From UMGS1933 sp051891435 (lineage in GTDB: Bacteria > Bacillota > Clostridia > TANB77 > CAG-508), in the NCBI GenBank assembly GCA_051891435.1, contig JBJFFE010000016.1, positions 1-64,000 of the forward strand: a stretch of 64,000 nucleotides of DNA, in the 5' to 3' direction. Within the stretch, counting starts at the first letter, position 1. Every line of letters begins with the position of its first letter. Both the position numbers and the translations under genes were made by a program. The notes beneath the pieces were generated by a model that was not told the origin of the DNA, made no database searches, and saw only the letters and a program-made list of their open reading frames with translations. Below, one piece after another: positions 7,890 through 16,731 of this stretch.

Positions 7890-8495
7890 ATGAAAATAAT
7901 ATATGGTACAGGAAATCAAGAAAAGATTGCTGAAATAAAAAAATTATTTAAAAACCATAACATAGAGGCAGAAATATTATCATTAAAGGATATTGGGTTT
8001 GATGAAGAAATAGATGAAAATGGAACAACATTTGAAGAAAATTCAATGATAAAGGCAAAAGCAGTAAAAAAATTCTGTGATAAAAATAACATAAATGAAA
8101 TCATAATAACAGATGATGCAGGACTTTGTGTAGATGAATTAAATGGAGCACCAGGAGTACATAGTGCGAGATATGCAGGAGACCATGCACCACAAGAAGT
8201 AACATTAAATAAATTAATGAATGAAATGAGAGATATTCCAAAAGAAAAGAGAAAAGCACAGTTTGTTTGTGTTTTAACCGCATTATTACAAAATGGCGAA
8301 ACCATTGTAGCTAAAGGAGTAACTAAAGGGAGCATAGCAGAAAAAATAGGAACAATGGGAGGACTTACCTTTTGCCCAGTATTTATTCCAGAAGGAACAA
8401 ATAAAGTAATGAATGACCTAACAGATGAGGAAAAAGAAGAAACACATAGAGAAAAAGCATTTAAAGAATTAATAAAAAAATTAAATATAAAATAA
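7890..8495 (+). CDS. rdgB: XTP/dITP diphosphatase (RdgB/HAM1)
   Basis: Removes deaminated purine triphosphates (XTP, dITP) from the nucleotide pool. The 201-residue protein begins KIIYGTGNQEKIAEI, carries TDDAGLCVDELNGAPGVHSARYAG (the catalytic/Mg region, about 73-96) and ends with the usual THREKAF.EL motif, so it is complete. AAAAGGAG precedes the ATG. It follows maf closely with only a palindromic repeat between them. Confidence 0.95.
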   Translation: MKIIYGTGNQEKIAEIKKLFKNHNIEAEILSLKDIGFDEEIDENGTTFEENSMIKAKAVKKFCDKNNINEIIITDDAGLCVDELNGAPGVHSARYAGDHAPQEVTLNKLMNEMRDIPKEKRKAQFVCVLTALLQNGETIVAKGVTKGSIAEKIGTMGGLTFCPVFIPEGTNKVMNDLTDEEKEETHREKAFKELIKKLNIK

Positions 8496-8497
8496 TG

Positions 8498-8545
8498 TAG
8501 GGGTCGGTGTCCTCGGCGACTCGTTCTTACGAAGGATAGACCTGT
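8498..8545. repeat. Degenerate GTAGGGG-family repeat
   Basis: Starts GTAGGGGTCGG but the right arm is altered (GACCTGTA). It lies between rdgB and the HD-domain gene. Confidence 0.5.
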
Positions 8546-8572
8546 AAAAATAAATGAAGGAGAATAAAACCA

Positions 8573-9121
8573 ATGAAAGAACAAATTATTGAATTATTAA
8601 AATCTACTAATAGGGAAGGCATGGATAAATTAATAGAATTTTTAGAAAAATCAGATTTCTTTAAAGCACCAGCAAGTACAAAATTTCATGGAGACCATGA
8701 AGGAGGTTTGGCAGAGCATAGCTTTAAAGTATATGAAATATTAAAAGAAAAGGTAAAAATAGCTGGTTTAGATATACCAGAAGAAACTATAATAATATCA
8801 GCACTATTACATGATATATGCAAAACTAATTTTTATAAAATAGATTATAGAAACGCCAAAAATAGTTTAGGAGTTTGGGAAAAAGTTCCATATTATACAA
8901 TTGAAGATACTATTCCATATGGACATGGGGAAAAATCTGTAATGATGCTTACAGAGTACATAAAACTAACAAATGATGAAAAATATAGTATACGTTGGCA
9001 CATGGGATTTTCTGAACCAAAAGAATTATATGGAACATTAGGGCAAGCTTTTACAAAATATCCATTAGCATTGTTATTGCATGAGTCAGACTTAGAAGCA
9101 ACATACTTTTTTAATATATAA
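8573..9121 (+). CDS. HD-domain phosphohydrolase-like protein
   Basis: A 182-residue cytoplasmic protein with an HD metal-binding fold. A first histidine lies in HGDHEGGLAEHS (about 39-50), the HD pair in ALLHDICK (about 78-85), and a later His in YGHGEKS. This matches small bacterial HD hydrolases, often predicted to act on nucleotides or nucleic acids, but the substrate cannot be told. GAAGGAG precedes the ATG. It follows rdgB, so a role in nucleotide clean-up is possible but only by association. Confidence 0.85.
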   Translation: MKEQIIELLKSTNREGMDKLIEFLEKSDFFKAPASTKFHGDHEGGLAEHSFKVYEILKEKVKIAGLDIPEETIIISALLHDICKTNFYKIDYRNAKNSLGVWEKVPYYTIEDTIPYGHGEKSVMMLTEYIKLTNDEKYSIRWHMGFSEPKELYGTLGQAFTKYPLALLLHESDLEATYFFNI

Positions 9122-9181
9122 TTTTGCCGTCCGCAAAATCTCGTCGGGGCTTATATATTAATATGAGAGGAGAAATTAATC

Positions 9182-10180
9182 ATGAATTTTATTGAAAAAA
9201 TTAAAGAAAAAGCAAGTAAAGAGGTAAAAACAATAGTATTACCTGAAGCAACAGATATAAGAGTTTTAAAAGCAACTGAAATATTAAATAAAGAAAAGTT
9301 TGCAAAAGTTATACTTATTGGAAATGAAGAAAAAGTAAATAAACTTTCAAAAGAAAACAATATTAATCTTGGAGATACAAAAATAATAAATCCAGAAAAT
9401 TCAGAAAAACAAGAAGAATATGCAAATAAACTTTATGAACTAAGAAAAGCAAAAGGAATGACAGAAGAAGAGGCAAAAAAATTAATATTAAATCCAGTTT
9501 ACTATGGAATGATGATGGTAAAATTAGAAGAGGCTGATGGATTGGTATCAGGTGCGATACATTCAACAGCAGATACTTTAAGACCAGCACTACAAATAAT
9601 AAAAACAGCTCCAGAAACGAAACTGGTTTCTACTTTTGCAGCAATAGATGTTCCAAATTGTGAATTTGGAGAAAATGGGTTATTTTTCTTTGCAGATTGT
9701 GGATTAAATCAAAATCCTAATAGTGAAGAATTAGCTGAAATTGCATTATCTACTGCAAAAAGTTTTGAAACTTTAGTAGGAGAAGAGCCAAAAGTGGCAA
9801 TGCTTTCTTACTCTACAATGGGAAGTGCAAAAGCAGAAGAGGTTACAAAAGTTCAAGAAGCAACACATATTGCAAAAGAACAAGCACCAGATTTAATGTT
9901 AGACGGGGAAATGCAATTAGATGCAGCAATTGTTCCAAGTGTAGCACAAAGTAAAGCACCAGAAAGCAAAGTTGCAGGAAAGGCAAATGTACTAGTATTC
10001 CCAGAACTAGAAGCAGGAAATATAGGTTATAAATTAGTAGAAAGACTTGCAAAAGCAGAAGCATATGGACCAATATGCCAAGGAATAGCAAAGCCAGTAA
10101 ACGATTTATCAAGAGGTTGCAAAGCAGAAGATATAGTTGGTGTTGTAGCAATAACAGCAGTGCAAGCACAAAATATGTAG
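9182..10180 (+). CDS. pta: Phosphate acetyltransferase
   Basis: Interconverts acetyl-CoA and acetyl phosphate. The 332-residue short form is typical of Firmicutes, without the N-terminal regulatory domain of enterobacteria. The conserved regions LPEATDIRVLKA, VSGAIHSTADTLRPALQIIKT and VLVFPELEAGNIGYKLVERL are all present. GAGGAG precedes the ATG. It works with acetate kinase (ackA, 13514) to make ATP from acetyl-CoA. The two are separated by a three-gene cell-surface cluster rather than being adjacent. Confidence 0.96.
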   Translation: MNFIEKIKEKASKEVKTIVLPEATDIRVLKATEILNKEKFAKVILIGNEEKVNKLSKENNINLGDTKIINPENSEKQEEYANKLYELRKAKGMTEEEAKKLILNPVYYGMMMVKLEEADGLVSGAIHSTADTLRPALQIIKTAPETKLVSTFAAIDVPNCEFGENGLFFFADCGLNQNPNSEELAEIALSTAKSFETLVGEEPKVAMLSYSTMGSAKAEEVTKVQEATHIAKEQAPDLMLDGEMQLDAAIVPSVAQSKAPESKVAGKANVLVFPELEAGNIGYKLVERLAKAEAYGPICQGIAKPVNDLSRGCKAEDIVGVVAITAVQAQNM

Positions 10181-10219
10181 ATATGTATTAATTGCTAAAA
10201 TTTTCTTACCTTTTACCCC

Positions 10220-10248
10220 TTGCATACTCTTTTACCATATAGTATAAT
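10220..10248 (+). promoter_or_regulatory. Promoter for the DUF4358-like/MBOAT/DHHW cluster
   Basis: TTGCAT (10220-10225), 17-bp spacer, TATAAT (10243-10248), 40 bp upstream of the first gene of the cluster. Confidence 0.7.
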
Positions 10249-10288
10249 TAGCTTGTAATTAAAAACACAAAAGAAAGGGGAAAGAGAT

Positions 10289-10864
10289 ATGAATAAAACA
10301 GTAAAAACAATTATTATTGCACTTATTGTTATTGCAATAGTAGTAGCAGTTGTTGTTGCAATTTTTATGGTAAATAGAAAACCAAAAACAAATTTGGAGA
10401 CAGTAAATAGTAATGAGGATTTATTAGCATTGGTTGATAAACTTTATGAGGGGCAAAAAGGTTTATTCTCAAGTTTGCAAAATGAAGCAGTAGATGTTAC
10501 AGATGATGATTTTATACAATATTATACAGGACTTGAAAATGGTACAAACTTAGAATATGTTGTTACATCAGAACCAATGATTAGTTCACAAGCATATTCA
10601 CTAGTACTTGCGAAAGTAAAAAATGGTGTTGATGCTAATTCAGTTGCAAAAGAAATGTCTGAAAAAGTAAATACATCAAAATGGATATGTGTTTCTGCAG
10701 AAAAACTTTATGTAACAAGTAGTGGAGATATAGTATTCCTTGTAATGTCTAGTGAAGATATGGCTAAACCTATTTACGAAAAATTTAAAACATTAGCTGG
10801 AAATGTAAATGAAGTATATGAAAAAACTGAAGAAGAAATAGAATTACCACCAGAAATGTATTAA
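10289..10864 (+). CDS. Membrane-anchored DUF4358-like protein
   Basis: A 191-residue protein with an N-terminal membrane helix (about 7-29) and an extracellular domain. The pattern EPMISSQAYSLVLAKVKNG...KWICVSAEKLYV...GDIVFLVMS resembles DUF4358 proteins of clostridia, a recognition from memory. These are often found beside MBOAT and DHHW genes, as here. Function is unknown, and it may be an accessory for surface polymer acylation. AAAGGGGAAAG precedes the ATG, and a consensus promoter lies 40 bp upstream. Confidence 0.75.
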   Translation: MNKTVKTIIIALIVIAIVVAVVVAIFMVNRKPKTNLETVNSNEDLLALVDKLYEGQKGLFSSLQNEAVDVTDDDFIQYYTGLENGTNLEYVVTSEPMISSQAYSLVLAKVKNGVDANSVAKEMSEKVNTSKWICVSAEKLYVTSSGDIVFLVMSSEDMAKPIYEKFKTLAGNVNEVYEKTEEEIELPPEMY

Positions 10865-10878
10865 TAAAAACTATAAAG

Positions 10879-10914
10879 TATCGCCGTAGATTAATTATAT
10901 ATTTTACGGCGATA
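10879..10914. terminator. Hairpin between DUF4358-like and MBOAT genes
   Basis: TATCGCCGTA / TACGGCGATA, a perfect 10-bp stem with a weak T tail. It is probably a partial terminator or mRNA stability element. Confidence 0.45.
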
Positions 10915-10936
10915 TTGCTATGTATAAGGAGAAAAA

Positions 10937-12322
10937 ATGGTATTTTCAAGTATAACTTTTTTATTTTATTTTTTACCAATAGTGCTATTGGTTTATTATA
11001 CAGTACCAAAAAAATGTAAAAATATAGTATTATTAATAGCATCACTTACATTTTATTTTTATGGAGAACCCAAATACACATTATTAATGGTATTTTCCAT
11101 TATTTGTACATACTTTTTTGGACTTTTAATTAATAAATATAAAAAACATTCAAAATTATTTTTAGTGCTTTCAATTGCTATAAGTGTAGGAATATTAATT
11201 TATTTTAAATATATAAACTTTATAATACAAAACATTAATTTATGGCTTACAAACAAAATAGATTTTATTCATGTTGTATTGCCAATAGGAATATCATTCT
11301 ATACTTTCCAAATGATTAGCTATATTGTTGATGTATACAGAGGACAAGCAAAGGTTCAAAAAAATATTTTAAAACTTGCAATGTATATTTCACTATTCCC
11401 ACAATTAATAGCAGGACCAATTGTACGATATACTACAATAGAAGAACAACTTGAAAATAGAAAACACACATTTGAAAAATTTGCTTTTGGAGTTAGAAGA
11501 TTTGTGATTGGACTTGGTAAAAAAGTGCTAATTGCAAATGTTTTAGGAGAATTAACTTCCATATTTCTATCAAGTAATGAGATGAGTGTTTTATATTATT
11601 GGATATATGGAATAGCTGCAATGCTTCAGATTTATTTTGATTTTTCTGGTTATTCAGATATGGCTATAGGTCTTGGAAAAATGTTTGGTTTTGATTTTTT
11701 AGAAAATTTTAATTACCCATATACTGCAACAAGTATAACCGACTTTTGGAGAAAATGGCACATATCACTAAGCTCATGGTTTAGAGATTATGTATATATT
11801 CCACTTGGAGGAAATAGAGTAAGTAAACTAAAATGGATAAGAAATATTCTTATAGTGTGGATGCTAACAGGACTATGGCATGGCGCAGCATGGAACTTTA
11901 TACTTTGGGGATTATTCTTTGGAATATTATTAATTATAGAAAAACTATTTTTAGAAAAAATCTTAAAAAAATTGCCTAAATTTTTATCAAGAATTTATGT
12001 ATTGATGGCTGTAATGATTAGTTTTATTATATTTAATGGAGAAAACTTTACACAAATTATGCAAAATATAGGAGGACTAATTGGAATAGGGGGAATTCCG
12101 CTAGTTTCAAAGGAAAGTATATATTATTTAAAAAGCTATTTTGTGGTTATTGCAGTTGGAATAGTTGGGGCAACTCCAATTTTTAAAAACATTGCAAATA
12201 ACAAAAAAATACATAAAGTTATTAATATATTAGAACCTATATTTTTACTTGGAATATTACTACTTTCTACAAGCTATATTATAGATGGTTCATTTAACCC
12301 ATTTTTATATTTTAGATTTTAG
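10937..12322 (+). CDS. MBOAT-family O-acyltransferase (AlgI/DltB-like)
   Basis: A multi-pass membrane O-acyltransferase of 461 residues that would move acyl groups across the membrane onto a surface polymer. The conserved core is clear: FDFSGYSDMAIGLGKMFGF, ITDFWRKWHISLSSWFRDYVYIPLGG and the catalytic-histidine region LTGLWHGAAWNF (about 310-322). About ten hydrophobic segments are visible. AAGGAG precedes the ATG. The next gene encodes the extracellular DHHW/AlgX-like partner, 12 bases downstream, the usual pairing for alginate- or cell-wall-polysaccharide acetylation. The polymer acylated is not known. Confidence 0.93.
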   Translation: MVFSSITFLFYFLPIVLLVYYTVPKKCKNIVLLIASLTFYFYGEPKYTLLMVFSIICTYFFGLLINKYKKHSKLFLVLSIAISVGILIYFKYINFIIQNINLWLTNKIDFIHVVLPIGISFYTFQMISYIVDVYRGQAKVQKNILKLAMYISLFPQLIAGPIVRYTTIEEQLENRKHTFEKFAFGVRRFVIGLGKKVLIANVLGELTSIFLSSNEMSVLYYWIYGIAAMLQIYFDFSGYSDMAIGLGKMFGFDFLENFNYPYTATSITDFWRKWHISLSSWFRDYVYIPLGGNRVSKLKWIRNILIVWMLTGLWHGAAWNFILWGLFFGILLIIEKLFLEKILKKLPKFLSRIYVLMAVMISFIIFNGENFTQIMQNIGGLIGIGGIPLVSKESIYYLKSYFVVIAVGIVGATPIFKNIANNKKIHKVINILEPIFLLGILLLSTSYIIDGSFNPFLYFRF

Positions 12323-12334
12323 GAGGGGAAAATA

Positions 12335-13417
12335 ATGCAATATAAAACAAAAAACATAATTATTACAATAGGTTTTGTGAGTTTATTAATACTAGTATTT
12401 TCCATAAACATAGTAGTAGAAGATAAACAAATATCTATTACAGAAAGAAGAAAACTAGCAGGTTTCCCAGAAATTTCTATATCTAAATTATTAACAGGGG
12501 AAACAACTAGTAAATTCGAAAATTACGCAGTAGACCAATTTGTTGCTAGAGATACTTTTAGAAGTATTAAAGCTTTTTATAGCACAAACATTTACAGACA
12601 AAAGGATAACAATAACTTTTTCGAAAAAGATGGAGCAATTTATAAAATGGATTATCCGTTAAATGAGAAAAACATAGAAAAATCTGCAAGTAAAATTAAT
12701 GAGGTATATAATACATATTTAAAAGGTATGAATGTATACTTTGCAATTATTCCAGATAAAAATTATTATTTAGAAAATGATGACCACTTAAAATTTGATT
12801 ATAACCTAGTAAAACAAATTATGAATAATGAGCTAACTAACCTAAAATATATTGATATTTGGGATAGTTTAGAACTAGAGGATTATTACAAAACAGACCT
12901 TCATTGGAGACAAGAAAAATTGGGTAGGGTCGTAAATACAATAGAAACAAATATGAATTTAAAAAACACAGAAAGTAACTATGTAATATGTGATTTAGGA
13001 AAATTTTATGGAACATATTATGGACAATTAAGTGCAAATGTTATGCCAGATAAAATGTATGTTTTAATTAATGATACAATAAATAATTGTATTACATATA
13101 ATTATGAAACCCAAAAAACAGGTAAAATCTATGATGAAACACCTTCACAAGATAAATATGATATTTATCTATCAGGTGCAACACCAATAATTAGTATAGA
13201 AAATGAAAATGCAACAACAGACAAAGAGCTATTAATGTTTAGGGACTCATTTGGAAGCAGTATAGCACCATTATTAATGGAAAATTATAAAAAAATAACA
13301 CTAATAGACTTAAGGTACATATCAAGTAAAATACTGGGTTCATATATTGAATTTAAAGACCAAGATGTTCTATTTTTATATAGTACAGTAGTATTAAATC
13401 AAAATATATTAAAATAG
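12335..13417 (+). CDS. DHHW/AlgX-like extracellular acetyltransferase partner
   Basis: A 360-residue protein with an N-terminal membrane anchor (about 7-28) and an extracellular SGNH-like domain. The DHHW-type motif appears as TDLHWRQEKLG, with Leu in place of the first His, and the serine motif as MFRDSFGSSI near the C-terminus. It follows the MBOAT gene with a clean GGAGGGG ribosome site, so the two are almost certainly one operon. It probably completes transfer of acyl groups from the MBOAT protein to a wall or capsule polymer. The substrate is unknown. Confidence 0.88.
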   Translation: MQYKTKNIIITIGFVSLLILVFSINIVVEDKQISITERRKLAGFPEISISKLLTGETTSKFENYAVDQFVARDTFRSIKAFYSTNIYRQKDNNNFFEKDGAIYKMDYPLNEKNIEKSASKINEVYNTYLKGMNVYFAIIPDKNYYLENDDHLKFDYNLVKQIMNNELTNLKYIDIWDSLELEDYYKTDLHWRQEKLGRVVNTIETNMNLKNTESNYVICDLGKFYGTYYGQLSANVMPDKMYVLINDTINNCITYNYETQKTGKIYDETPSQDKYDIYLSGATPIISIENENATTDKELLMFRDSFGSSIAPLLMENYKKITLIDLRYISSKILGSYIEFKDQDVLFLYSTVVLNQNILK

Positions 13418-13438
13418 AAAAATTATCCTAATAAACTC

Positions 13439-13467
13439 TTGCATTATGGCAAAATATAATATAAAAT
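13439..13467 (+). promoter_or_regulatory. Promoter for ackA
   Basis: TTGCAT (13439-13444), 17-bp spacer, TAAAAT (13462-13467). Confidence 0.55.
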
Positions 13468-13513
13468 AAAAACCTAGGAAAAATTAAACCAAATTTAGAA
13501 GGAGAGACCAGAT

Positions 13514-14713
13514 ATGAAAATTTTAGTAGTAAATTGTGGAAGTTCATCATTAAAATATCAATTAATAAACATGGATAATGATGAAGTATTAGCATCAGGA
13601 AAATGTGACAGAATTGGTGTAAAAGGGATGGAAATGCCTTTTGTTGAGTACAAAAGAAATGGAAAAAAACATGTAAAAGAATTAGAATTACCAAACCATA
13701 CAGTAGCATTTGAAGCTGTACTTGAATTTTTAACAGATGCAGAAATTGGAGCAATAAAAGATATTAGCGAAATTGATGCTATAGGTCATAGAATAGTAAA
13801 TGGAGGACCAAGCTTTACAAAATCAGTAGTAATTACACCAGAAGTTTTAGAAGAATATAATAAATGTATTGAATATGCACCATTACATAATCCAGCACAT
13901 TTACAAGGAATAAATGCTTGTATGAGCTTAATGCCAAATGTGCCAGAAGTATTAGTATTTGATACATCATTCCATAGAACAATACCAGAAAAAGCAGCAT
14001 TATATGCAATACCATATGAATATTATGAAAAATATGCAATAAAAAGATATGGAGCACATGGTATATCACATCAATTTATAACAAAAGCTGCAGCAGAAAA
14101 ACTAGGTAAAAAACCAGAAGAAATAAACATTATTTCTTGCCATTTAGGAAATGGAGCAAGTTTAGCAGCAATAGAAAAAGGTAAATGTGTAGATACATCA
14201 ATGGGATTAACACCACTTGAAGGATTAGTTATGGGAACAAGATCTGGAGATGTAGACCCAGCAGTTTTACAATTTGTAATGAAAAAAGAAAACTTAAGTA
14301 TAGACGAAATGTTAAATATCTTAAATAAAAAATCAGGTATGCTTGGCGTATCTGGAACAACAGGAGATATGAGAGACTTAAAAGGATTAAGAGATAAGGG
14401 AGATAAAAGAGCAGAACTTGCATTAGAAATGTTCTCATACAGAGTAAGAAAATATATTGGAGCATATATGGCAGTGTTAGGGCATGTAGATGCAATTATA
14501 TTTGAAGGCGGAATTGGAGAACATAACTTAGATGCAGTTGCAAAATCAGTTGAAGGATTAGAAGAATTTGGAATAAAATTAGATAGAACAAACTTAGCTG
14601 ATGAATGTTATGAAGGAATAATAAGTACACCAGATTCAAGAATTCCAATGTATGTAATTCCAACAAACGAAGAACTAGAAATAGCAAAAGAAACAATGGA
14701 ATTAGTAAAATAA
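13514..14713 (+). CDS. ackA: Acetate kinase
   Basis: Transfers phosphate from acetyl phosphate to ADP, giving acetate and ATP. The 399 residues are full length with the family signatures NCGSSSLKYQL (7-17), FDTSFHRTIP, GAHGISH, CHLGNGAS, GTRSGDVDP and FEGGIGEH in order. GAAGGAGAG precedes the ATG, and its own promoter lies upstream. With pta (9182) it forms the acetate-producing branch of fermentation, consistent with an anaerobe. A large hairpin-rich repeat follows. Confidence 0.97.
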   Translation: MKILVVNCGSSSLKYQLINMDNDEVLASGKCDRIGVKGMEMPFVEYKRNGKKHVKELELPNHTVAFEAVLEFLTDAEIGAIKDISEIDAIGHRIVNGGPSFTKSVVITPEVLEEYNKCIEYAPLHNPAHLQGINACMSLMPNVPEVLVFDTSFHRTIPEKAALYAIPYEYYEKYAIKRYGAHGISHQFITKAAAEKLGKKPEEINIISCHLGNGASLAAIEKGKCVDTSMGLTPLEGLVMGTRSGDVDPAVLQFVMKKENLSIDEMLNILNKKSGMLGVSGTTGDMRDLKGLRDKGDKRAELALEMFSYRVRKYIGAYMAVLGHVDAIIFEGGIGEHNLDAVAKSVEGLEEFGIKLDRTNLADECYEGIISTPDSRIPMYVIPTNEELEIAKETMELVK

Positions 14714-14750
14714 GTAATTTAGGGGTTCAATTCTTCGAAGTTTATACAAG

Positions 14751-14872
14751 AAACCTCCTTTAACAAGGGAGGTGGCAGCCGAAGGCTGACGGAGGGTTCT
14801 TAAATCAAATTTAAAAGAACCCCCAGTCACCTTCGGTGACAGCCCCCTTATTAAAGGGGCTCTCGTGATAGG
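14751..14872. repeat. Composite five-hairpin intergenic element
   Basis: Five consecutive stems: CCTCC/GGAGG, GGCAGCC-GAA-GGCTG, GGGTTCTT/AAGAACCC, GTCACC-TTC-GGTGAC and GCCCCCTT/AAGGGGC. Sequences with this CCTCC...GGCTGACGGAGG layout are common interspersed elements in gut Firmicutes, as I remember them. Only one copy is in this window. It fills most of the gap between ackA and the next gene. Confidence 0.65.
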
Positions 14873-14934
14873 CCTTTGAAGCTTGTTACACAAATTTTAA
14901 TTAAACAGCAATTCATATTAGTTATAAATGTAGA

Positions 14935-14955
14935 TACAGGGAATTTGACCCTGTA
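14935..14955. terminator. Small hairpin upstream of the GT39-like gene
   Basis: TACAGGG-AATTTGA-CCCTGTA followed by TATTTTAT. It may terminate reads from ackA or act as a leader hairpin. Confidence 0.4.
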
Positions 14956-14977
14956 TATTTTATAAGAGGGAGTAAAT

Positions 14978-16546
14978 ATGAGTAAAAAAAGAGAAATCTT
15001 ATTAATAACATTAATCTTAATAGTACAAACAATAATATTTGTAATAGTAGGAGTAAATAAATCATACATACACATGGATGAAGCATATTCATTAGGACTT
15101 GCAAGCTATGATAAAGTAGAAATACAAGATAACGAAGATTTTTATAATACTTGGCATAATAAAGAATATTATGAAGATTATTTAACAGTAAATGATGATG
15201 AAGTAGGCCAATATTCACAGGTATATGAAAATCAAAAAAACGATGTTCATCCACCTTTATATTATTTAATATTAAGAATTGCTATGGGATTTTCAAAAAA
15301 CCATTATTCAAAATGGCCAGGAATAGTGGTAAATATTATAATATACATGTTTATAACAATATTTATGTACTTAATACTAGAAAAAATATTGGCAAATAAG
15401 GAAAAATCAAAAGAAAAAGCAATGATACTGGCATTTATTTCATCAATAACAATGGCGTCATTAACAAATGTAATATATATTAGAATGTATACACTTTCTA
15501 CATTAAATATATTAATTACAACATATTTACATATGAAGCTATTAGATAGTGAAAAGTTAAACTACAAATTATTAATTGGCATTGGACTTAGTGCTCTAGC
15601 AGGTTCTCTAACACATTATTATTACTTATTCTATTTAGCAATGTTATACTTATTATTTGCAATAAAATATATAAAAGAAAAGAACTTTAAAAATTTAATT
15701 TGGTATACTATAACAATGGGAATAGCAGGAATTCTATCACTTGCAATTTTCCCATATTCAATCAAGCATATGTTTTTTGGGTATAGAGGACAAGGGGTAA
15801 TTAGCAAATTAATGGATGTACCACAATTTTTAACAAGCCTCAAAGAATATCTAAAAAAAGTGAATATATTTGCCTTTAATAAATTGATGCTTGTAACTTT
15901 TGCTATAATATTGGTTTTAATAGTTTGTAATTTAATAAAAAATAAAAATGTTGTAAAGGAAAAAAATAAATATACAAAATTTATAATTTTTCCAACACTG
16001 TTTTACTTTATATTAGTTGCAGTAGCTTCGCCTTGGATAGAACTTCGATACATAATGCCAGTCTGCGGTTTGATATTTGTTTTAGTAATATATTACTTAT
16101 ACGAACTTCTAAATAACATATTGGGTGAAAAAATGTCAAATATATTAGTTGGATTAATTTTAGTCATAATATTAATAGCACCTGCTATCTTTAAAATCGA
16201 ACCAGAAGTAGCTTTTAGCGATAAAAAGGAAATAGTGCAAAAATTAGGAAACGAATTAAATGTTCCAACTATCTATTGCTTTAATTCTGAGCAAAATAGA
16301 TTTTTAGATGATATTTTGCTGTTCGCAACTGTAGATGAATCTTATGTTGCAAAAGATATGGAATATACAGTAGAAAACATGCAACAAATATTAGCAGGAA
16401 AAGATACACAAAAAGGACTTGTAATTTTTATAAATGAGGGTCAAGAAAATGATGATATTTTAGAAGTTTTAAAAGAAACAACAAACTTGACAAATTGTGA
16501 ATATTTGAAAAGATTAAATGCATGTGATGTGTATTATTTAAATTAA
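14978..16546 (+). CDS. GT39-like membrane glycosyltransferase
   Basis: A 522-residue polytopic membrane protein with about ten hydrophobic segments. The first periplasmic loop contains HMDEAYSLGLAS, the acidic motif expected of GT-C (mannosyltransferase/ArnT/GT39-like) enzymes that use polyprenyl-phosphate sugars, and DVHPPLYYLILR follows. AGAGGGAG precedes the ATG. It opens the surface-polysaccharide region but is separated from the LCP gene by a hairpin, so it may be transcribed alone. The sugar and acceptor are unknown. Confidence 0.8.
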   Translation: MSKKREILLITLILIVQTIIFVIVGVNKSYIHMDEAYSLGLASYDKVEIQDNEDFYNTWHNKEYYEDYLTVNDDEVGQYSQVYENQKNDVHPPLYYLILRIAMGFSKNHYSKWPGIVVNIIIYMFITIFMYLILEKILANKEKSKEKAMILAFISSITMASLTNVIYIRMYTLSTLNILITTYLHMKLLDSEKLNYKLLIGIGLSALAGSLTHYYYLFYLAMLYLLFAIKYIKEKNFKNLIWYTITMGIAGILSLAIFPYSIKHMFFGYRGQGVISKLMDVPQFLTSLKEYLKKVNIFAFNKLMLVTFAIILVLIVCNLIKNKNVVKEKNKYTKFIIFPTLFYFILVAVASPWIELRYIMPVCGLIFVLVIYYLYELLNNILGEKMSNILVGLILVIILIAPAIFKIEPEVAFSDKKEIVQKLGNELNVPTIYCFNSEQNRFLDDILLFATVDESYVAKDMEYTVENMQQILAGKDTQKGLVIFINEGQENDDILEVLKETTNLTNCEYLKRLNACDVYYLN

Positions 16547-16560
16547 AAATTTATTTATTA

Positions 16561-16595
16561 TTCAGCCATTTTGTGTACTTTACAAAATGGCTGAA
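16561..16595. terminator. 14-bp perfect hairpin (possible terminator)
   Basis: TTCAGCCATTTTGT / ACAAAATGGCTGAA with a 7-base loop, just after the GT39-like stop. There is no strong U tail. The arms resemble the ends of the 116-bp dispersed repeat (CAGCC-TTTTGT), so it may be a collapsed relic of that element. Confidence 0.5.
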
Positions 16596-16664
16596 CGCTT
16601 ATATTTAATATATATTCACACTTAAACTGTAAAAAAAATTCATGCAAAAAAAAATAAAAAAATG

Positions 16665-16693
16665 TTGAAAAATAGTATGTAGTATAATATAAT
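16665..16693 (+). promoter_or_regulatory. Promoter for the LCP gene and polysaccharide locus
   Basis: TTGAAA (16665-16670), 17-bp spacer, TATAAT (16688-16693). An overlapping TATAAT begins five bases earlier. Confidence 0.6.
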
Positions 16694-16731
16694 AAATTTA
16701 AATTTGAGATTACTGAAGAGAAGGGTAAAAA

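Noticed and set aside
7916..8584. Long minus-strand open frame opposite rdgB
   Set aside because: It has no ribosome site, no recognisable protein pattern, and lies entirely opposite a well-conserved gene; it is a composition shadow like many others on the minus strand.
16561..16595. A sixth copy of the 116-bp repeat
   Set aside because: Only the terminal CAGCC-TTTTGT type arms are similar; the inner repeat and core are missing, so it is listed as a hairpin.
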